Notes: generated by a model not told the origin, from the sequence alone. A DNA stretch of 64,000 nucleotides from Erythrobacter rubeus (GCF_014705715.1 NZ_JACXLC010000001.1:1408457-1472456); one strand, 5' to 3'; shown: positions 25,748 through 35,160, counted from the first letter of the stretch. Translations and numbers: made by a program.

Positions 25748-26383
25748 TCAGGCGGAGCGGATCGCCTTGGTGAAAGCTTCGATGGCGGCGACCTCGTCGC
25801 CGTTCCAGACTGAGCCGGACACCGCGAGGAAATCGGCCCCCGCTGCGATCAGCTCTTTGCAATTATCGGGCGTAATGCCGCCAATCGCGACGCAGGGGAT
25901 TTCGAACAGCGTGCTCCACCATTCGATGATGTCGGCGGTCGGGTGCTCTGCATCACCCTTGTCCTTGGTCATGCTGTCGAAGAACGCGCCGAAGGCGACG
26001 TAATCCGCGCCCGCTTCGCCCGCTTCCATCGCCAGATGTTTCGAGGCATGGCAGGTGACGCCGATCTGCGCCTCCCGGCCGAGCTCTTCGCGCACTTCCT
26101 TCGGATCGCCATCGTCCTGACCGAGATGAACCCCGTCGGCCTTTAGCCGTTTTGCCAGAGGCACGCTGTCATTGACGATAAACGCAACCTCGTGTTCGGC
26201 GCATATCGCCTGAAGCGGCGCGGCAAGGGCGGCCGCCTCGTGCTGATCCAGCCCCTTTACCCGGAACTGAAACGCGGTCACGACGCCCTTTCCGGCAGCC
26301 AGCGTACGTTCGAGCCGAGCAGGAAAATCTCCCGACACATCTGGCGGCGAGATCAGGTACAATTGGGTGGCGATTTCACTCAT
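25748..26383 (-). CDS. thiE: Thiamine phosphate synthase
   Basis: ThiE joins HMP-pyrophosphate with the thiazole phosphate to make thiamine phosphate. The 211-residue TIM-barrel protein has QFRVKGLD (pyrophosphate contact), FIVNDSVPLAKRLKADGVHLGQDD, GVTCHASKHLAMEAGEAGADYVAFGAFFDSMTK and CVAIGGITPDNCKELIAAGADFLAVSGSVW, the standard run of motifs. The ATG at 26383 (MSEIATQ) is preferred over that 54 bases upstream. No TPP riboswitch is visible upstream. It stands alone, so the remainder of thiamine synthesis is elsewhere. Confidence 0.93.
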   Translation of the reverse strand: MSEIATQLYLISPPDVSGDFPARLERTLAAGKGVVTAFQFRVKGLDQHEAAALAAPLQAICAEHEVAFIVNDSVPLAKRLKADGVHLGQDDGDPKEVREELGREAQIGVTCHASKHLAMEAGEAGADYVAFGAFFDSMTKDKGDAEHPTADIIEWWSTLFEIPCVAIGGITPDNCKELIAAGADFLAVSGSVWNGDEVAAIEAFTKAIRSA

Positions 26384-26533
26384 CCGCGCCCCATAGCGCG
26401 CAATGTCACGCGCGCCAATCGCTGCCAAACCGCGCACCTAAAACGGCTGACTGTCCCATGGTGAACCAATCGTAAACGACGGGCGATTTTCGGTTCGATC
26501 CGAGCTATAACTTCAGGGGAAGGAGCAGACCTG

Positions 26534-26923
26534 ATGACCGCATTCATTCGCAGCGCGTTGGCCATGGCTGGCGCAGCGGCCCTCGCCGCATCAGCGACCG
26601 CGCAAGACAGCTATTACGCCGTTTACGACGTCGCCTTTTTCGAACGGGTCGCAGTGGGTGAAGTCGAGATCACGCCGTTCGGCATCATCGAGGAGTCACG
26701 TTGCACGGATAGGGAACTGTGCCGAAAGAACGACCGCCTGATCATCGCTGCGGTGCTGCATAGCGGCACAGCTGTGCGGGAGATCCCGCTCGTGCTGGGC
26801 AGAGCGACGCGTGTGCCGGGTGGATTCCTGCGCCTGACAAGAAGCGGTGCAGAGCCCGTCAGATACGGGGCAATCCCTCTTGGCCGCTACAGCCTCGATA
26901 TCGAATATATTTCCGATTACTGA
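26534..26923 (+). CDS. Small secreted protein of unknown function
   Basis: A 129-residue protein. The N-terminus FIRSALAMAGAAALAASATAQDS is a signal peptide with likely cleavage after ATA. The mature part of about 106 residues has a cysteine pair (SRCTDRELCRKND), which may form a disulfide, and ends ISDY. An AGGGGAAGGAG-like ribosome site lies 8-12 bases before the ATG. It lies in a gap between two minus-strand genes. No family recognised. Confidence 0.72.
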   Translation: MTAFIRSALAMAGAAALAASATAQDSYYAVYDVAFFERVAVGEVEITPFGIIEESRCTDRELCRKNDRLIIAAVLHSGTAVREIPLVLGRATRVPGGFLRLTRSGAEPVRYGAIPLGRYSLDIEYISDY

Positions 26924-26942
26924 TCGAGAACCAAATCGCCGA

Positions 26943-27833
26943 TCAGCTGGCGACGCTGGCCTCGGCAATCTGACCGATGGCCTGGCTTAAAGTGCTGTCG
27001 AATTCCTCGTCCGACTGGCCTTTGCGCAGGTCCTGCAGCAGCCCGCGGCTGAAGCTGGCGATCATTCCGCTGTTCTTGGAGAGTTTCGCGCACGCTTCGT
27101 CGGTGGAAAAGCCACCCGAGAGCGCGACGACGCGCAGTACGTTGGGATGCTCGATCACCGGTTTGTAGTGATCGGGCTTAACCGGGATCGACAGCTTGAG
27201 CATCACTTCGCGGCCTTCCGGCAGGGCATCGAGATGCTCGAGGATTTCAGCGCGCAGCATCTCTTCGCCCTCAGCGCGATCGGCGGCGGTGATGTCGTAT
27301 TCCGGCTCCAGCATGGGCATCAGACCAGCATCGGCAATCTGGTCGCCGACATCGAACTGTTGTTTCACGATCGCGGCGATACCGGCGGGATTGGCCGACT
27401 TGATGACGGACCGCATCTTGGTCCCGAACATGCCCATGCGCACCGACTTTTCAAGCAGAGCAGGTAGCTTGTCGAGCGGCTTCATCAGCTGGACGCCGTC
27501 TGCCTCGTCGGCAAGGCCCCGATCCACCTTGATGAACGGCACAATTCCCCGATCTTTCAGCGCATCTGCGGTCGGCTTGCCATCAACCATTCCGTCCATG
27601 GTTTTTTCGAACAGGATCGCGCCGATCACCTTCCCGCTGCCAAAGCACGGCGAGGTGATGACCCGGCTACGCATCGAGTGAATCTGGCCGAACATTTCAT
27701 CATCGTTCGACCATTCGCTGTCCTCCACACCATATCCACGAAGCGCCTTCGGCGTCGAACCACCGGACTGGTCGAGCGCCGCGATAAAGCCCTGCCCGTT
27801 CCTGATCTTGGCGGTCATCTGTTCGGTGTTCAT
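26943..27833 (-). CDS. fda: Class I fructose-bisphosphate aldolase
   Basis: A 296-residue class I (Schiff-base) aldolase of the bacterial type that cleaves fructose 1,6-bisphosphate to the two triose phosphates. The N-terminus KIRNGQGFIAALDQSGGSTPKALRGYG is the family signature. IPFIKVDRG and VMLKLSIPVKPDHY carry the lysines of the active site, and VVALSGGFSTDEACAKLSKN is the phosphate-binding end. The ATG at 27833 gives the family start; the upstream codons to 27926 do not look coding. It lies 2 kb from tkt-gap-pgk, separated by a plus-strand flavodoxin-like gene. Confidence 0.93.
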   Translation of the reverse strand: MNTEQMTAKIRNGQGFIAALDQSGGSTPKALRGYGVEDSEWSNDDEMFGQIHSMRSRVITSPCFGSGKVIGAILFEKTMDGMVDGKPTADALKDRGIVPFIKVDRGLADEADGVQLMKPLDKLPALLEKSVRMGMFGTKMRSVIKSANPAGIAAIVKQQFDVGDQIADAGLMPMLEPEYDITAADRAEGEEMLRAEILEHLDALPEGREVMLKLSIPVKPDHYKPVIEHPNVLRVVALSGGFSTDEACAKLSKNSGMIASFSRGLLQDLRKGQSDEEFDSTLSQAIGQIAEASVAS

Positions 27834-27970
27834 GGAGGTCCCCATCCTTGGTATTTCGATGCATGAAGTGGTCTCGCGCGCCTTACTAAGAGCGCCGGAG
27901 TACTGCAACATCGGACGCGGAAACAATCCTCTCTTGAGGCGTAAGTCTTTTGAAAAACGGAGGAAGTGCG

Positions 27971-28726
27971 ATGCTCGATGAAACCCAGGAGCGGCTCTGC
28001 AAGGAGAACGAAACCGACTTCAGCGATCTCACCGCGCTGTTCATCAATTGCACGCTCAAATACAGCCCCGAGAAAAGCCATACCGAAACGCTGATCGACA
28101 TGTCGGCTGCGATCATGCGCGAAACAGGGGTATCGGTCGAGCAGGTCCGCGCGGCGGATTACGACATCGCTTACGGCGTCTATCCGGACATGACCCAACA
28201 CGGTGCGGCCAGCGATGAATGGCCTGCGCTCTGGGAAAAGGTCGAAGCCGCCGACATCCTTGTGCTCGGCACGCCGATCTGGCTGGGCGAGAAAAGCTCC
28301 GTGTGCCAGCTGATCATCGAAAAACTCTATGCCCATTCCGGCCAGCAGAACGATAAAGGTCAGTACATCTTTTACGGCAAGGTGGGCGGCTGCCTGGTCA
28401 CCGGCAACGAGGACGGTATAAAGCATGTCGGCATGGGCGTGCTCTACGGCATGCAGCATGTTGGCTTCACCATCCCGCCGCAGGCCGATGCGGGCTGGAT
28501 CGGCGAGGCCGGTCCGGGTGCGTCCTTCGGTGACGAGTTGGACGATGGGTCGCGCGCCGGGTTCGAGAACAGCTTCACCCGCCGCAACACGACCTTCATG
28601 ACGTGGAACCTGATGCATCTCGCCAGAATGCTGAAAGATGCAGGCGGCATCCCGGCTTACGGCAATTCAAAGGAATTATGGGAGGACGGCTATCGTTTCG
28701 ATGCGCCCAATCCCGAATATCGATAG
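27971..28726 (+). CDS. Flavodoxin/NADPH-dependent FMN reductase family protein
   Basis: A 251-residue flavodoxin-fold protein. The first strand and FMN phosphate region read LFINCTLKYSPEKSHTETLID, where S-x-T residues replace the usual loop. AADILVLGTPIWLGEKSSVCQLIIEKL is the second FMN-binding loop, and YGKVGGCLVTGNEDG the third, all typical of NAD(P)H-dependent oxidoreductases of the NADPH-FMN reductase type. Substrate unknown. GGAGGAAG lies just before the ATG at 27971. It is divergent from the aldolase gene and its end forms a terminator hairpin. Confidence 0.88.
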   Translation: MLDETQERLCKENETDFSDLTALFINCTLKYSPEKSHTETLIDMSAAIMRETGVSVEQVRAADYDIAYGVYPDMTQHGAASDEWPALWEKVEAADILVLGTPIWLGEKSSVCQLIIEKLYAHSGQQNDKGQYIFYGKVGGCLVTGNEDGIKHVGMGVLYGMQHVGFTIPPQADAGWIGEAGPGASFGDELDDGSRAGFENSFTRRNTTFMTWNLMHLARMLKDAGGIPAYGNSKELWEDGYRFDAPNPEYR

Positions 28727-28742
28727 CCGTTACGCCTTTTTT
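28686..28742 (+). terminator. Hairpin across the stop codon, followed by a U-tract
   Basis: ACGGCTATCG (28686-28695) and CGATAGCCGT (28721-28730) are a perfect 10-bp inverted repeat with a 25-base loop, and the stop codon TAG lies within the right arm. A run of six T follows at 28737-28742. It would end the flavodoxin-gene transcript, and it overlaps the 3' end of the convergent thioesterase gene by one base. Confidence 0.6.
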
Positions 28743-29185
28743 GAGAATTTCCGGATGATGCCGGTAAAGCTCAGCGCCGGCTTGCCGTCGCCGGTAACAA
28801 GACCGCGCACGAAGATCGTCTTGCCCCCGCCGCGGGTTACTTCGCCGCGCGCTTCAACCAGCGCTCCCGATTGAACCGCGCCCAGGAAATCGCCGGAGAG
28901 GTTCATGGTGACGGCATGCTCGCCTGACTTCAGCTCGTCATTGGCGATGGCGAACAGGGCGAAATCGGCAAAGGTGAGCAGGCACCCGCCGTGCATGAAG
29001 CCGCCTCCATTCATGTGCCGATCCTCGGCGCGAAAAGCGCTCAGATAAGAGCCGTCATCCTCGCGCCGCATGAAGAACGGGCCGGAGCGGCTTTCGTAAG
29101 GATCGTGGTCCCAGTGATGCCATCCGACAAACTCGCCCTCTGTGCAGACGACCGCACTGCCGTAACCTTCATCCTGTTCGCTCAT
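28730..29185 (-). CDS. PaaI-type hotdog thioesterase
   Basis: A 151-residue single hotdog-fold protein. The key segment HMNGGGFMHGGCLLTFADFALFAIAND contains the HGG motif and catalytic acidic residue of the PaaI/4-hydroxybenzoyl-CoA thioesterase group, which hydrolyses acyl-CoA esters. The C-terminal strand VEARGEVTRGGGKTIFVRGLV is typical. The ATG at 29185 follows GAGGGG. It starts 7 bases after the NTF2-like gene, so it is the last gene of the tkt-gap-pgk unit. The substrate is unknown. Confidence 0.88.
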   Translation of the reverse strand: MSEQDEGYGSAVVCTEGEFVGWHHWDHDPYESRSGPFFMRREDDGSYLSAFRAEDRHMNGGGFMHGGCLLTFADFALFAIANDELKSGEHAVTMNLSGDFLGAVQSGALVEARGEVTRGGGKTIFVRGLVTGDGKPALSFTGIIRKFSKKA

Positions 29186-29192
29186 ACGCCCC

Positions 29193-29618
29193 TCACCTCC
29201 ACAATTGCAGCTTGCGGATCCGGTGGTCGAGGTCGTCATCGCTGTTGGTAGGTGCGAGACTGCGTTCGGCCAGTTTCCAGCCCCCGATGCGGGCCTTGCG
29301 CCACAGGTCGGTAATGATGAAATCGCCCGACCAGTCTTTCGCGCCAAGCTTCAGTTCGAGCTGCGCTCCGGCAACATACCAGGCCAGCCTGCCATATTTG
29401 CGCACGAAGGATTCGCCCAGACGAAACCCGGTGCAGCGAAAGCCTTGTTCGATACCGGCGACGAAGCTTGGGCGGTCGAGCAGTTCGGGCGGCTTCGTGC
29501 CCAGCATCATCATGAAATCGCGCGTCGCCAGCTGGCGGATCGAACCGGCATCGCGGTGCATCCAGCTTTGCATGAAGTGAAGCTCGTTTGCCTCGATGAT
29601 TGCAGCGATATTGGCCAT
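29193..29618 (-). CDS. NTF2-like (DUF4440/SnoaL-type) protein
   Basis: A 141-residue cytoplasmic protein with the cone-shaped NTF2-like fold. It opens with a helix (AAIIEANELHFMQSWMHRDAGSIRQLATRDFMMMLG), followed by beta strands ending SGDFIITDLWRKARIGGWKLAERSLAP, the DLW-x-K-x-xxGW pattern of DUF4440-like proteins. Such proteins bind small ligands or act as small enzymes; function here is unknown. It begins 16 bases after pgk and precedes the thioesterase by 7 bases. Confidence 0.85.
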   Translation of the reverse strand: MANIAAIIEANELHFMQSWMHRDAGSIRQLATRDFMMMLGTKPPELLDRPSFVAGIEQGFRCTGFRLGESFVRKYGRLAWYVAGAQLELKLGAKDWSGDFIITDLWRKARIGGWKLAERSLAPTNSDDDLDHRIRKLQLWR

Positions 29619-29634
29619 AAGTCCTGTCCTGCGA

Positions 29635-30834
29635 TCAGGCGCTGAGCGCCGCGACGCCCGGCAATTCCTTGCCTTCCATCCATTCCAGGAACGCGCCGCC
29701 TGCTGTCGAGATATAGGTCACGTCGTCGGTCACACCCGCTTGCGCCAGAGCTGCGACGGTATCGCCGCCGCCAGCCACGCTCGTCAGCGAGCCTTCCTGT
29801 GTGAGTGCAGCCGCGTGGCGCGCCAGAGCCATGGTCGCAGTGTCGAACGGTTCGGTTTCGAACGCGCCGAGCGGGCCGTTCCACACGAGAGTGCGGCAAG
29901 TCTTCAGAACATCGGCAAGCGCCTCGGTGGCCTGCGGACCGATATCCAGGATCATTTCGTCCTCCGCCACTTCGTGAACGTTGCAGGTGCGCAGGCTGTC
30001 CGGGTTCTCGGCGAATTCCTTCGCAACAACCACGTCATAAGGCAAATGGACCGTGCAGCCCGCGTGGTCTGCTTCATCCATGATCTTCGATGCGGTGTCG
30101 GCAAGGTCGTGCTCGCACAGAGACTTGCCGACATCCACGCCTCGTGCGGCGAGGAACGTGTTGGCCATGCCCCCGCCGATGATGAGGTGCTGCACCTTGC
30201 CGACGAGATTTTCGAGCACCGCAAGCTTGGTCGAAACCTTCGCCCCGCCAACAACCGCCGCGACAGGCTGCTCAGGGTTGCCGAGCGCTGCGTCGAGCGC
30301 TTTCAGCTCCTTTTCCATCGCGCGGCCTGCATAGGATGGCAGGTGGTGCGTGACGCCTTCTGTCGTCGCATGAGCCCGGTGGGCGGCGCTGAACGCGTCA
30401 TTGACGTAGAAATCTCCATGCGCAGCAATCGCCTGCGCAAAGTTGGGATCGTTGTCCTCCTCGCCCGGCCAGAAGCGGGTGTTGTCGAGCAGGCCGATAT
30501 CGCCGTCGCGCAGGATGCCGATCGACTGTTCGACCACCGGCCCAGCGACTTCGGGAATGAACATCAACTCCTTGCCCAGCACCTCTTCGACATCGCCCAC
30601 GACCATGCTGGTCGAAAGCACCGACGACCTTTTGCCGCCCGGACGCCCGAAATGCGCAAGCAGAAGAACCTTCGCGCCCTTCTCCGACAATTCGAGGATC
30701 GTCGGCTTGACCGCTTCGACGCGCGTGACGTCGGTCGCCGAACCGTCCTTCATCGGCAGGTTCAGGTCGACCCGGACGAGCGCGACCTTGCCGGTTACGT
30801 CGCCGAGATCGTCGAGCGTCTTGAAAGCAGCCAT
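29635..30834 (-). CDS. pgk: Phosphoglycerate kinase
   Basis: Pgk interconverts 1,3-bisphosphoglycerate plus ADP and 3-phosphoglycerate plus ATP. The 399-residue two-lobe protein shows the signature VALVRVDLNLPMKDG near 17-31, the arginine-rich LLLAHFGRPGGKRS, the hinge and ADP site VAAVVGGAKVSTKLAVLENL, and the C-terminal nucleotide motif SVAGGGDTVAAL. It follows gap by 24 bases in the tkt-gap-pgk operon. Confidence 0.97.
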   Translation of the reverse strand: MAAFKTLDDLGDVTGKVALVRVDLNLPMKDGSATDVTRVEAVKPTILELSEKGAKVLLLAHFGRPGGKRSSVLSTSMVVGDVEEVLGKELMFIPEVAGPVVEQSIGILRDGDIGLLDNTRFWPGEEDNDPNFAQAIAAHGDFYVNDAFSAAHRAHATTEGVTHHLPSYAGRAMEKELKALDAALGNPEQPVAAVVGGAKVSTKLAVLENLVGKVQHLIIGGGMANTFLAARGVDVGKSLCEHDLADTASKIMDEADHAGCTVHLPYDVVVAKEFAENPDSLRTCNVHEVAEDEMILDIGPQATEALADVLKTCRTLVWNGPLGAFETEPFDTATMALARHAAALTQEGSLTSVAGGGDTVAALAQAGVTDDVTYISTAGGAFLEWMEGKELPGVAALSA

Positions 30835-30858
30835 GGCGAAAGTCTCCCTTGCGTTGGC

Positions 30859-31866
30859 TTAGAGGAACTTCGCCATCACGCCCGCAGTGTCGATCATGCG
30901 GTTCGAGAAGCCCCATTCGTTGTCGTACCACGACACAACGCGGGCAAGCTTGCCTTCCATCACGCTGGTTTCGAGGCTGTCGATGGTCGAGCTCGCCGGG
31001 TGGTGGTTGAAGTCCGAGGAAACGAGCGGTTCGTCGGTGTAGTCGAGCACGCCCTTCATCGCGCCGTCCGCGGCAGCCTTGAGCGCTGCGTTCAGCTCAT
31101 CGGCGCTGGTATCGCGCTTGGGCTGGAACACCAGATCGACGAGACTGACATTCGGAGTCGGCACGCGGACCGAAGAGCCATCGAGCTTGCCTGCCAGCTC
31201 TGGCAGGACGAGGCCGACAGCGCGGGCTGCGCCGGTAGTCGTCGGGATCATGTTCTGCGCACCGCCGCGCGCACGGCGCATGTCGGAATGCATCTGATCG
31301 AGCATACGCTGATCGTTTGTGTAGGAATGGATCGTGGTCATGAAACCGCGCTCGATGCCCACGGTGTCGTGCAGCACTTTCGCAACCGGCGACAGGCAGT
31401 TCGTCGTGCAGCTGGCATTGGAGACGATCACGTCCTCTGCGGTCAGCACATCGTGGTTGACCCCGTACACGATGGTCGCCGACACGTTCTTGGCCGGCGC
31501 CGAGATCAGCACGCGTTTCGCGCCCGCTTTGAGATGCGGCTCTGCGGCTTCGTGGCTCTGGAAGAAACCGGTGCACTCCAGCACGATATCGACGCCCTGA
31601 TCGCCGTGCGGGAGGTTGCCCGGATCACGTTCGGAGGTGACCGCGATTGACTTGCCATCGACCACGATGGCGCCGTCCTTCACATCCACCGATCCGGGGA
31701 AGCGCCCGTGAGTGGAATCGTATTTGAACAGCAGCGCGTTGGCATTGGTGTCAGCCAGATCGTTGATCGAAACCAGTTCGAGATCGTGATCGCTCCGCTC
31801 CAGGATCGCGCGCGCGACAAGACGTCCAATGCGGCCGAAACCGTTGATGGCGACTTTGGTGGCCAT
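30859..31866 (-). CDS. gap: Glyceraldehyde-3-phosphate dehydrogenase
   Basis: The enzyme oxidises glyceraldehyde 3-phosphate to 1,3-bisphosphoglycerate. The 335-residue protein has the Rossmann start [17 protein letters not shown], Asp36 (SINDL) that favours NAD+, and the catalytic signature [12 protein letters not shown] with Cys153, plus [10 protein letters not shown] and [12 protein letters not shown]. It starts 15 bases after tkt and is followed by pgk, so it serves glycolysis/gluconeogenesis and pentose-phosphate flux in one transcript. Confidence 0.97.
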   Translation of the reverse strand: MATKVAINGFGRIGRLVARAILERSDHDLELVSINDLADTNANALLFKYDSTHGRFPGSVDVKDGAIVVDGKSIAVTSERDPGNLPHGDQGVDIVLECTGFFQSHEAAEPHLKAGAKRVLISAPAKNVSATIVYGVNHDVLTAEDVIVSNASCTTNCLSPVAKVLHDTVGIERGFMTTIHSYTNDQRMLDQMHSDMRRARGGAQNMIPTTTGAARAVGLVLPELAGKLDGSSVRVPTPNVSLVDLVFQPKRDTSADELNAALKAAADGAMKGVLDYTDEPLVSSDFNHHPASSTIDSLETSVMEGKLARVVSWYDNEWGFSNRMIDTAGVMAKFL

Positions 31867-31881
31867 GAAAGAAACTCCTGC

Positions 31882-33879
31882 TTATGTGTTCAATTTGTTC
31901 TGGATTTGCGGAACGATCGCGTCCGCTGTGAAACCGAAATGGGAGAAGAGATCGCTCGCCGGGGCCGATGCGCCGAAGCTGTCGATCCCGATATTGAGGC
32001 CGCCGCAGCCCGTATAGCGTTCCCAGCCCAGCGTACTTCCCGCCTCGATGGAAACGATGAGCGCGTCTGCGGGAAGGATATCGGCGCGGTAATCCTCGTC
32101 CTGCTGGTCGAAGAGTTCGGCGCACACCATCGATACGACATCGACGCCAACGCCGTCTTGCTCCAGCCGATCGGCGCATTCCACCGCGAGCGACACCTCG
32201 CTGCCCGATGCTACGATCACGACCTTGCGATCCGCGCTCGCGGCGCGCATCCGGTAGCCGCCCTTGGCGCTGCGATTGGTCTCGCCCGACCAGTCGGCAT
32301 CGCCCTCCCCGCGAAGCTGTGGAAGCCCCTGCCGCGACAGCGCGAGCACCGATGGCGTATGCGGCGTCTGCAAAGCAAGCGCCCAGCACTCCGCCGTCTC
32401 GATCGTGTCGCAGGGGCGGTAGACATTGAGGTTCGGCACAAGGCGCAGGCTCATGACCTGCTCGACCGGTTGGTGCGTCGGGCCATCTTCGCCCAGCCCG
32501 ATGCTGTCATGCGTCATCACATAGACAACGCCGACCTTTTGCAGCGCCGACAGGCGGATCGCGTTGCGGCAGTAGTCGGAGAAAATCAGGAACGTCCCGC
32601 CATACGGGACGACCCCGCCATGCAGCGCCATGCCGTTCATCGCCGCGGCCATGCCGAATTCGCGGATGCCGTAATAGACGTAGCGACCCGAATAATCGTC
32701 CGCCGTGAAAGGCGCCGTTGCCGATGTCTTGGTGTTGTTCGACCCGGTGAGATCGGCAGAGCCGCCGATCAGGTGCCGGATGTTCTCCGTAAGCGGCTCG
32801 AGCGCCATTTCAGAAGCCTTGCGCGTCGCCACTTTCTGCGGGTCCGCCGCAAGCGTCTGGATGTGCGCGGTGACCGCAGCAGACGCGCTGTCGCCAACGC
32901 CGTCCATGCGCTTCTCAAATTGATCCTTCAGCTCCGATCCGGCAAGCCGGTTCTGCCATTCTCCATTGGCCTCGCGCCCGGCATCACCAGTCGCCCGCCA
33001 GTCGGCAAGAATATCTCCAGGCACTTCAAACGGCTCAGCATCCCAGCCAAGCGCCTCGCGCGCACCGGCGATTTCCTCGGGGCCCAGAGGCGCGCCGTGG
33101 GTGGCGGCGGTGCCCTGCTTGTTCGGGGCGCCCTTGCCGATAATCGTCCGGCAGGCGACGAGCGAGGGGCGTTCGTCCGCTTTCGCTTCTTCGAGAGCGC
33201 GGTCGATATCATCGAAATCGTGACCGTCGCACGAGACGACATGCCATCCGGTCGCTTCGTAGCGGGCCTTTATATCTTCGCTGGTCGAGAGGTCGGCCGG
33301 GCCATCGATGGTGATGTTGTTGTCATCCCACAGCACGATAAGCCGCCCAAGATGCAAGTGCCCGGCAAGACCGATCGCCTCGTGGTTGATGCCTTCCATC
33401 AGGCATCCGTCACCGGCGACGACCCACGTGCGGTGGTCGACGAGACCATCGCCGAATTCCGCATTCAGATGACGCTCCGCCATCGCCATGCCAACCGCCA
33501 TTGCGAGACCTTGACCCAGCGGCCCGGTGGTGCATTCGACACCTTCGAGCAGGAAGTTTTCCGGATGCCCCGCGCACGGGCTGCCGAGTTGGCGAAAATT
33601 GCGGATTTCCTCCATCGTCGGGCGAGCGTAGCCGGACAGGTGCAGCAGGCTGTAGATCAGCATCGATCCGTGCCCGGCAGACAGCACGAAGCGGTCCCGG
33701 TCGGCCCAGTCGGGACGCGACGGATCGAACTTCAGGTGGTTCTGGAACAGCACCGATGCGACATCGGCCATGCCCATCGGCATACCGGGGTGGCCCGAAT
33801 TGGCGGCCTGTACCGCGTCCATCGAAAGCGCGCGAATGGCGTTGGCCATGTCTTGCAAGCGGGCGGTATCAATCGTCAT
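31882..33879 (-). CDS. tkt: Transketolase
   Basis: Transketolase moves two-carbon units in the pentose phosphate pathway with TPP. The 665-residue protein has the N-terminal [23 protein letters not shown], the TPP-binding [16 protein letters not shown] ... [12 protein letters not shown], and the central pyrimidine-binding and signature region with [19 protein letters not shown] and [19 protein letters not shown]. It is the first gene of the tkt-gap-pgk-NTF2-thioesterase unit. The 250-base upstream region to the next gene must hold the promoter; I see no confident site. Confidence 0.97.
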   Translation of the reverse strand: MTIDTARLQDMANAIRALSMDAVQAANSGHPGMPMGMADVASVLFQNHLKFDPSRPDWADRDRFVLSAGHGSMLIYSLLHLSGYARPTMEEIRNFRQLGSPCAGHPENFLLEGVECTTGPLGQGLAMAVGMAMAERHLNAEFGDGLVDHRTWVVAGDGCLMEGINHEAIGLAGHLHLGRLIVLWDDNNITIDGPADLSTSEDIKARYEATGWHVVSCDGHDFDDIDRALEEAKADERPSLVACRTIIGKGAPNKQGTAATHGAPLGPEEIAGAREALGWDAEPFEVPGDILADWRATGDAGREANGEWQNRLAGSELKDQFEKRMDGVGDSASAAVTAHIQTLAADPQKVATRKASEMALEPLTENIRHLIGGSADLTGSNNTKTSATAPFTADDYSGRYVYYGIREFGMAAAMNGMALHGGVVPYGGTFLIFSDYCRNAIRLSALQKVGVVYVMTHDSIGLGEDGPTHQPVEQVMSLRLVPNLNVYRPCDTIETAECWALALQTPHTPSVLALSRQGLPQLRGEGDADWSGETNRSAKGGYRMRAASADRKVVIVASGSEVSLAVECADRLEQDGVGVDVVSMVCAELFDQQDEDYRADILPADALIVSIEAGSTLGWERYTGCGGLNIGIDSFGASAPASDLFSHFGFTADAIVPQIQNKLNT

Positions 33880-34129
33880 GCGGCTCGGGTGCCTCCTGCT
33901 GGCGTGCGGCGGTGAGATGTTCCGTGCCGCTCGGACTACGACCGCGGGTCCGGTCGATTCGATCCATTATGCGATGCCATTGCCGAGCCCTATTGTGAGG
34001 TCAAGCGGTCCCCGCCAGCGTCCGCCACTTGCTCCCCAATTGGCAATGCTGATTTGCGGCCAAGAGCACTTATCAACAGGCGCCGGCAAAGCTTTGCGCG
34101 GCAAGGGCAATCTTGGTATTTATCGCGCC

Positions 34130-34354
34130 ATGGGCGAGAGCCGGATCGTATCCGCCATGACGCGTATCGACGCCGCTTTGCAGCGGATCGCCTCTGCGCG
34201 CTCGGCGATTTCGGAAAGCTCCGGTAATCGCGGGAGCGGCGACGGCACCAACGTCAAGATTCTCGCTCTGGTTAACGCACACGAAAAACTGCGCGAGGAA
34301 GTCGCTGAAACCGTGAGCGAACTCGACGCGGTCATCGCCGATCTCGAAAGGTGA
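34130..34354 (+). CDS. Small coiled-coil-like protein upstream of zapA (74 aa)
   Basis: A 74-residue, largely helical protein (MTRIDAALQRIASARSAISES, then VKILALVNAHEKLREEVAETVSELDAVIADLER), with heptad-like leucine and alanine spacing but no membrane segment. It precedes zapA by 10 bases and is very likely co-transcribed. Small helical proteins are common at this position in Sphingomonadales, and a role with ZapA in division is only inferred from location. Confidence 0.75.
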   Translation: MGESRIVSAMTRIDAALQRIASARSAISESSGNRGSGDGTNVKILALVNAHEKLREEVAETVSELDAVIADLER

Positions 34355-34364
34355 CGATACTGGC

Positions 34365-34856
34365 ATGAGCGAAGTTACCCTGACCGTCGGCCCGAAATCC
34401 TACACCATCATCTGCGCCGATGGCGAAGAAGAACACATCATGAAGCTCGGCGCGATGATCGAGGAGCGGTATGCGAAGCTCGGCAATGCGCGCACGCCGC
34501 AAGAGGCGCAGAACCTGCTGTTCGCCGCACTTTTCCTCGCCGACGAGCTGGCGGAGGCACGCAAAAGCGCCAAAAAGTCGAGCGAAAATGTCGAGCATGA
34601 GAAAGCGCGATCGGGCGGTAAGAAAGCGGAACTTCGCGCCGAAATCGAAACGCTGACCAAGGCCGAAGCGCGCGCCCGCGAAGAGGTGAAGGACCTGAAA
34701 GCTCAGCTCGCCGAAATGCGCGAGGCCGCCAGCCACCAGCACGATCTGTTCGGCGCGCCCTCCGTCAGCGATGAAATCATCGAGAAGCTGGAAACACTCG
34801 CTACCCGCGCCGAAGAGACCGCCACTGCGCTTGAAGAGGTGAGCGGAGCGTCCTAA
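34365..34856 (+). CDS. zapA: Cell division protein ZapA
   Basis: ZapA bundles FtsZ filaments and supports Z-ring formation. The 163-residue protein has the ZapA domain at the N-terminus (VTLTVGPKSYTIICADGEEEHIMKLGAMIEERYAKLG), with a long charged coiled-coil tail (AEARKSAKKSSENVEHEK, AEARAREEVKDLKAQLAEMREAASHQHD). It is longer than E. coli ZapA (109), which is usual for alphaproteobacteria. The 6S RNA and fau follow, a widely conserved order. Confidence 0.92.
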   Translation: MSEVTLTVGPKSYTIICADGEEEHIMKLGAMIEERYAKLGNARTPQEAQNLLFAALFLADELAEARKSAKKSSENVEHEKARSGGKKAELRAEIETLTKAEARAREEVKDLKAQLAEMREAASHQHDLFGAPSVSDEIIEKLETLATRAEETATALEEVSGAS

Positions 34857-34892
34857 GTTATGCGATGGCGGGGCTGCCCGGCACGAGCCGAT

Positions 34893-35060
34893 TGAACATC
34901 CCTGAGGCTATAAGCAATCCATCGGGAGCTGTCCCTGCTCTGGAACACGGGTTCGTCCTGGGAACCGGGGCATACGGCGCCCACCTGACGTTTTCGCGTC
35001 AGTGGATTTCTCTGGCAACGACCCATGGTGGTCCCGTCATCATTTGTTGGCCTCAAGCGC
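34893..35060 (+). ncRNA. ssrS: 6S RNA
   Basis: The region between zapA and 5-formyl-THF cyclo-ligase is the classic site of 6S RNA, which binds sigma-70 RNA polymerase as an open-promoter mimic. The sequence fits. The segment CCCTGAGGCTATAAGC resembles the E. coli 6S CCCUGAGCCGAUAU region. TGAGGC (34903-34908) can pair with GCCTCA (35050-35055) as a closing stem. Inner stems include CGGGA/TCCCG, GGTTC/GAACC, and CCACCTGACG with CGTCAGTGG. Both ends are approximate to about 15 bases. Confidence 0.75.
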
Positions 35061-35160
35061 CGGCGTTCGCATTCGCTCACTTGGCTTTCCTCGCTCACTG
35101 CGACCTGAAGGTCGCGTCGCTGCGGGCGCCCGGTCGGGCTTGCGGCCATTCGGGCCGAAG

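Noticed and set aside
29596-33915. Plus-strand open frames of 684 and 735 codons opposite pgk, gap and tkt
   Set aside because: Shadows of three highly conserved enzymes. The translations are rich in Arg, His, Asp and Val without any fold-like pattern.
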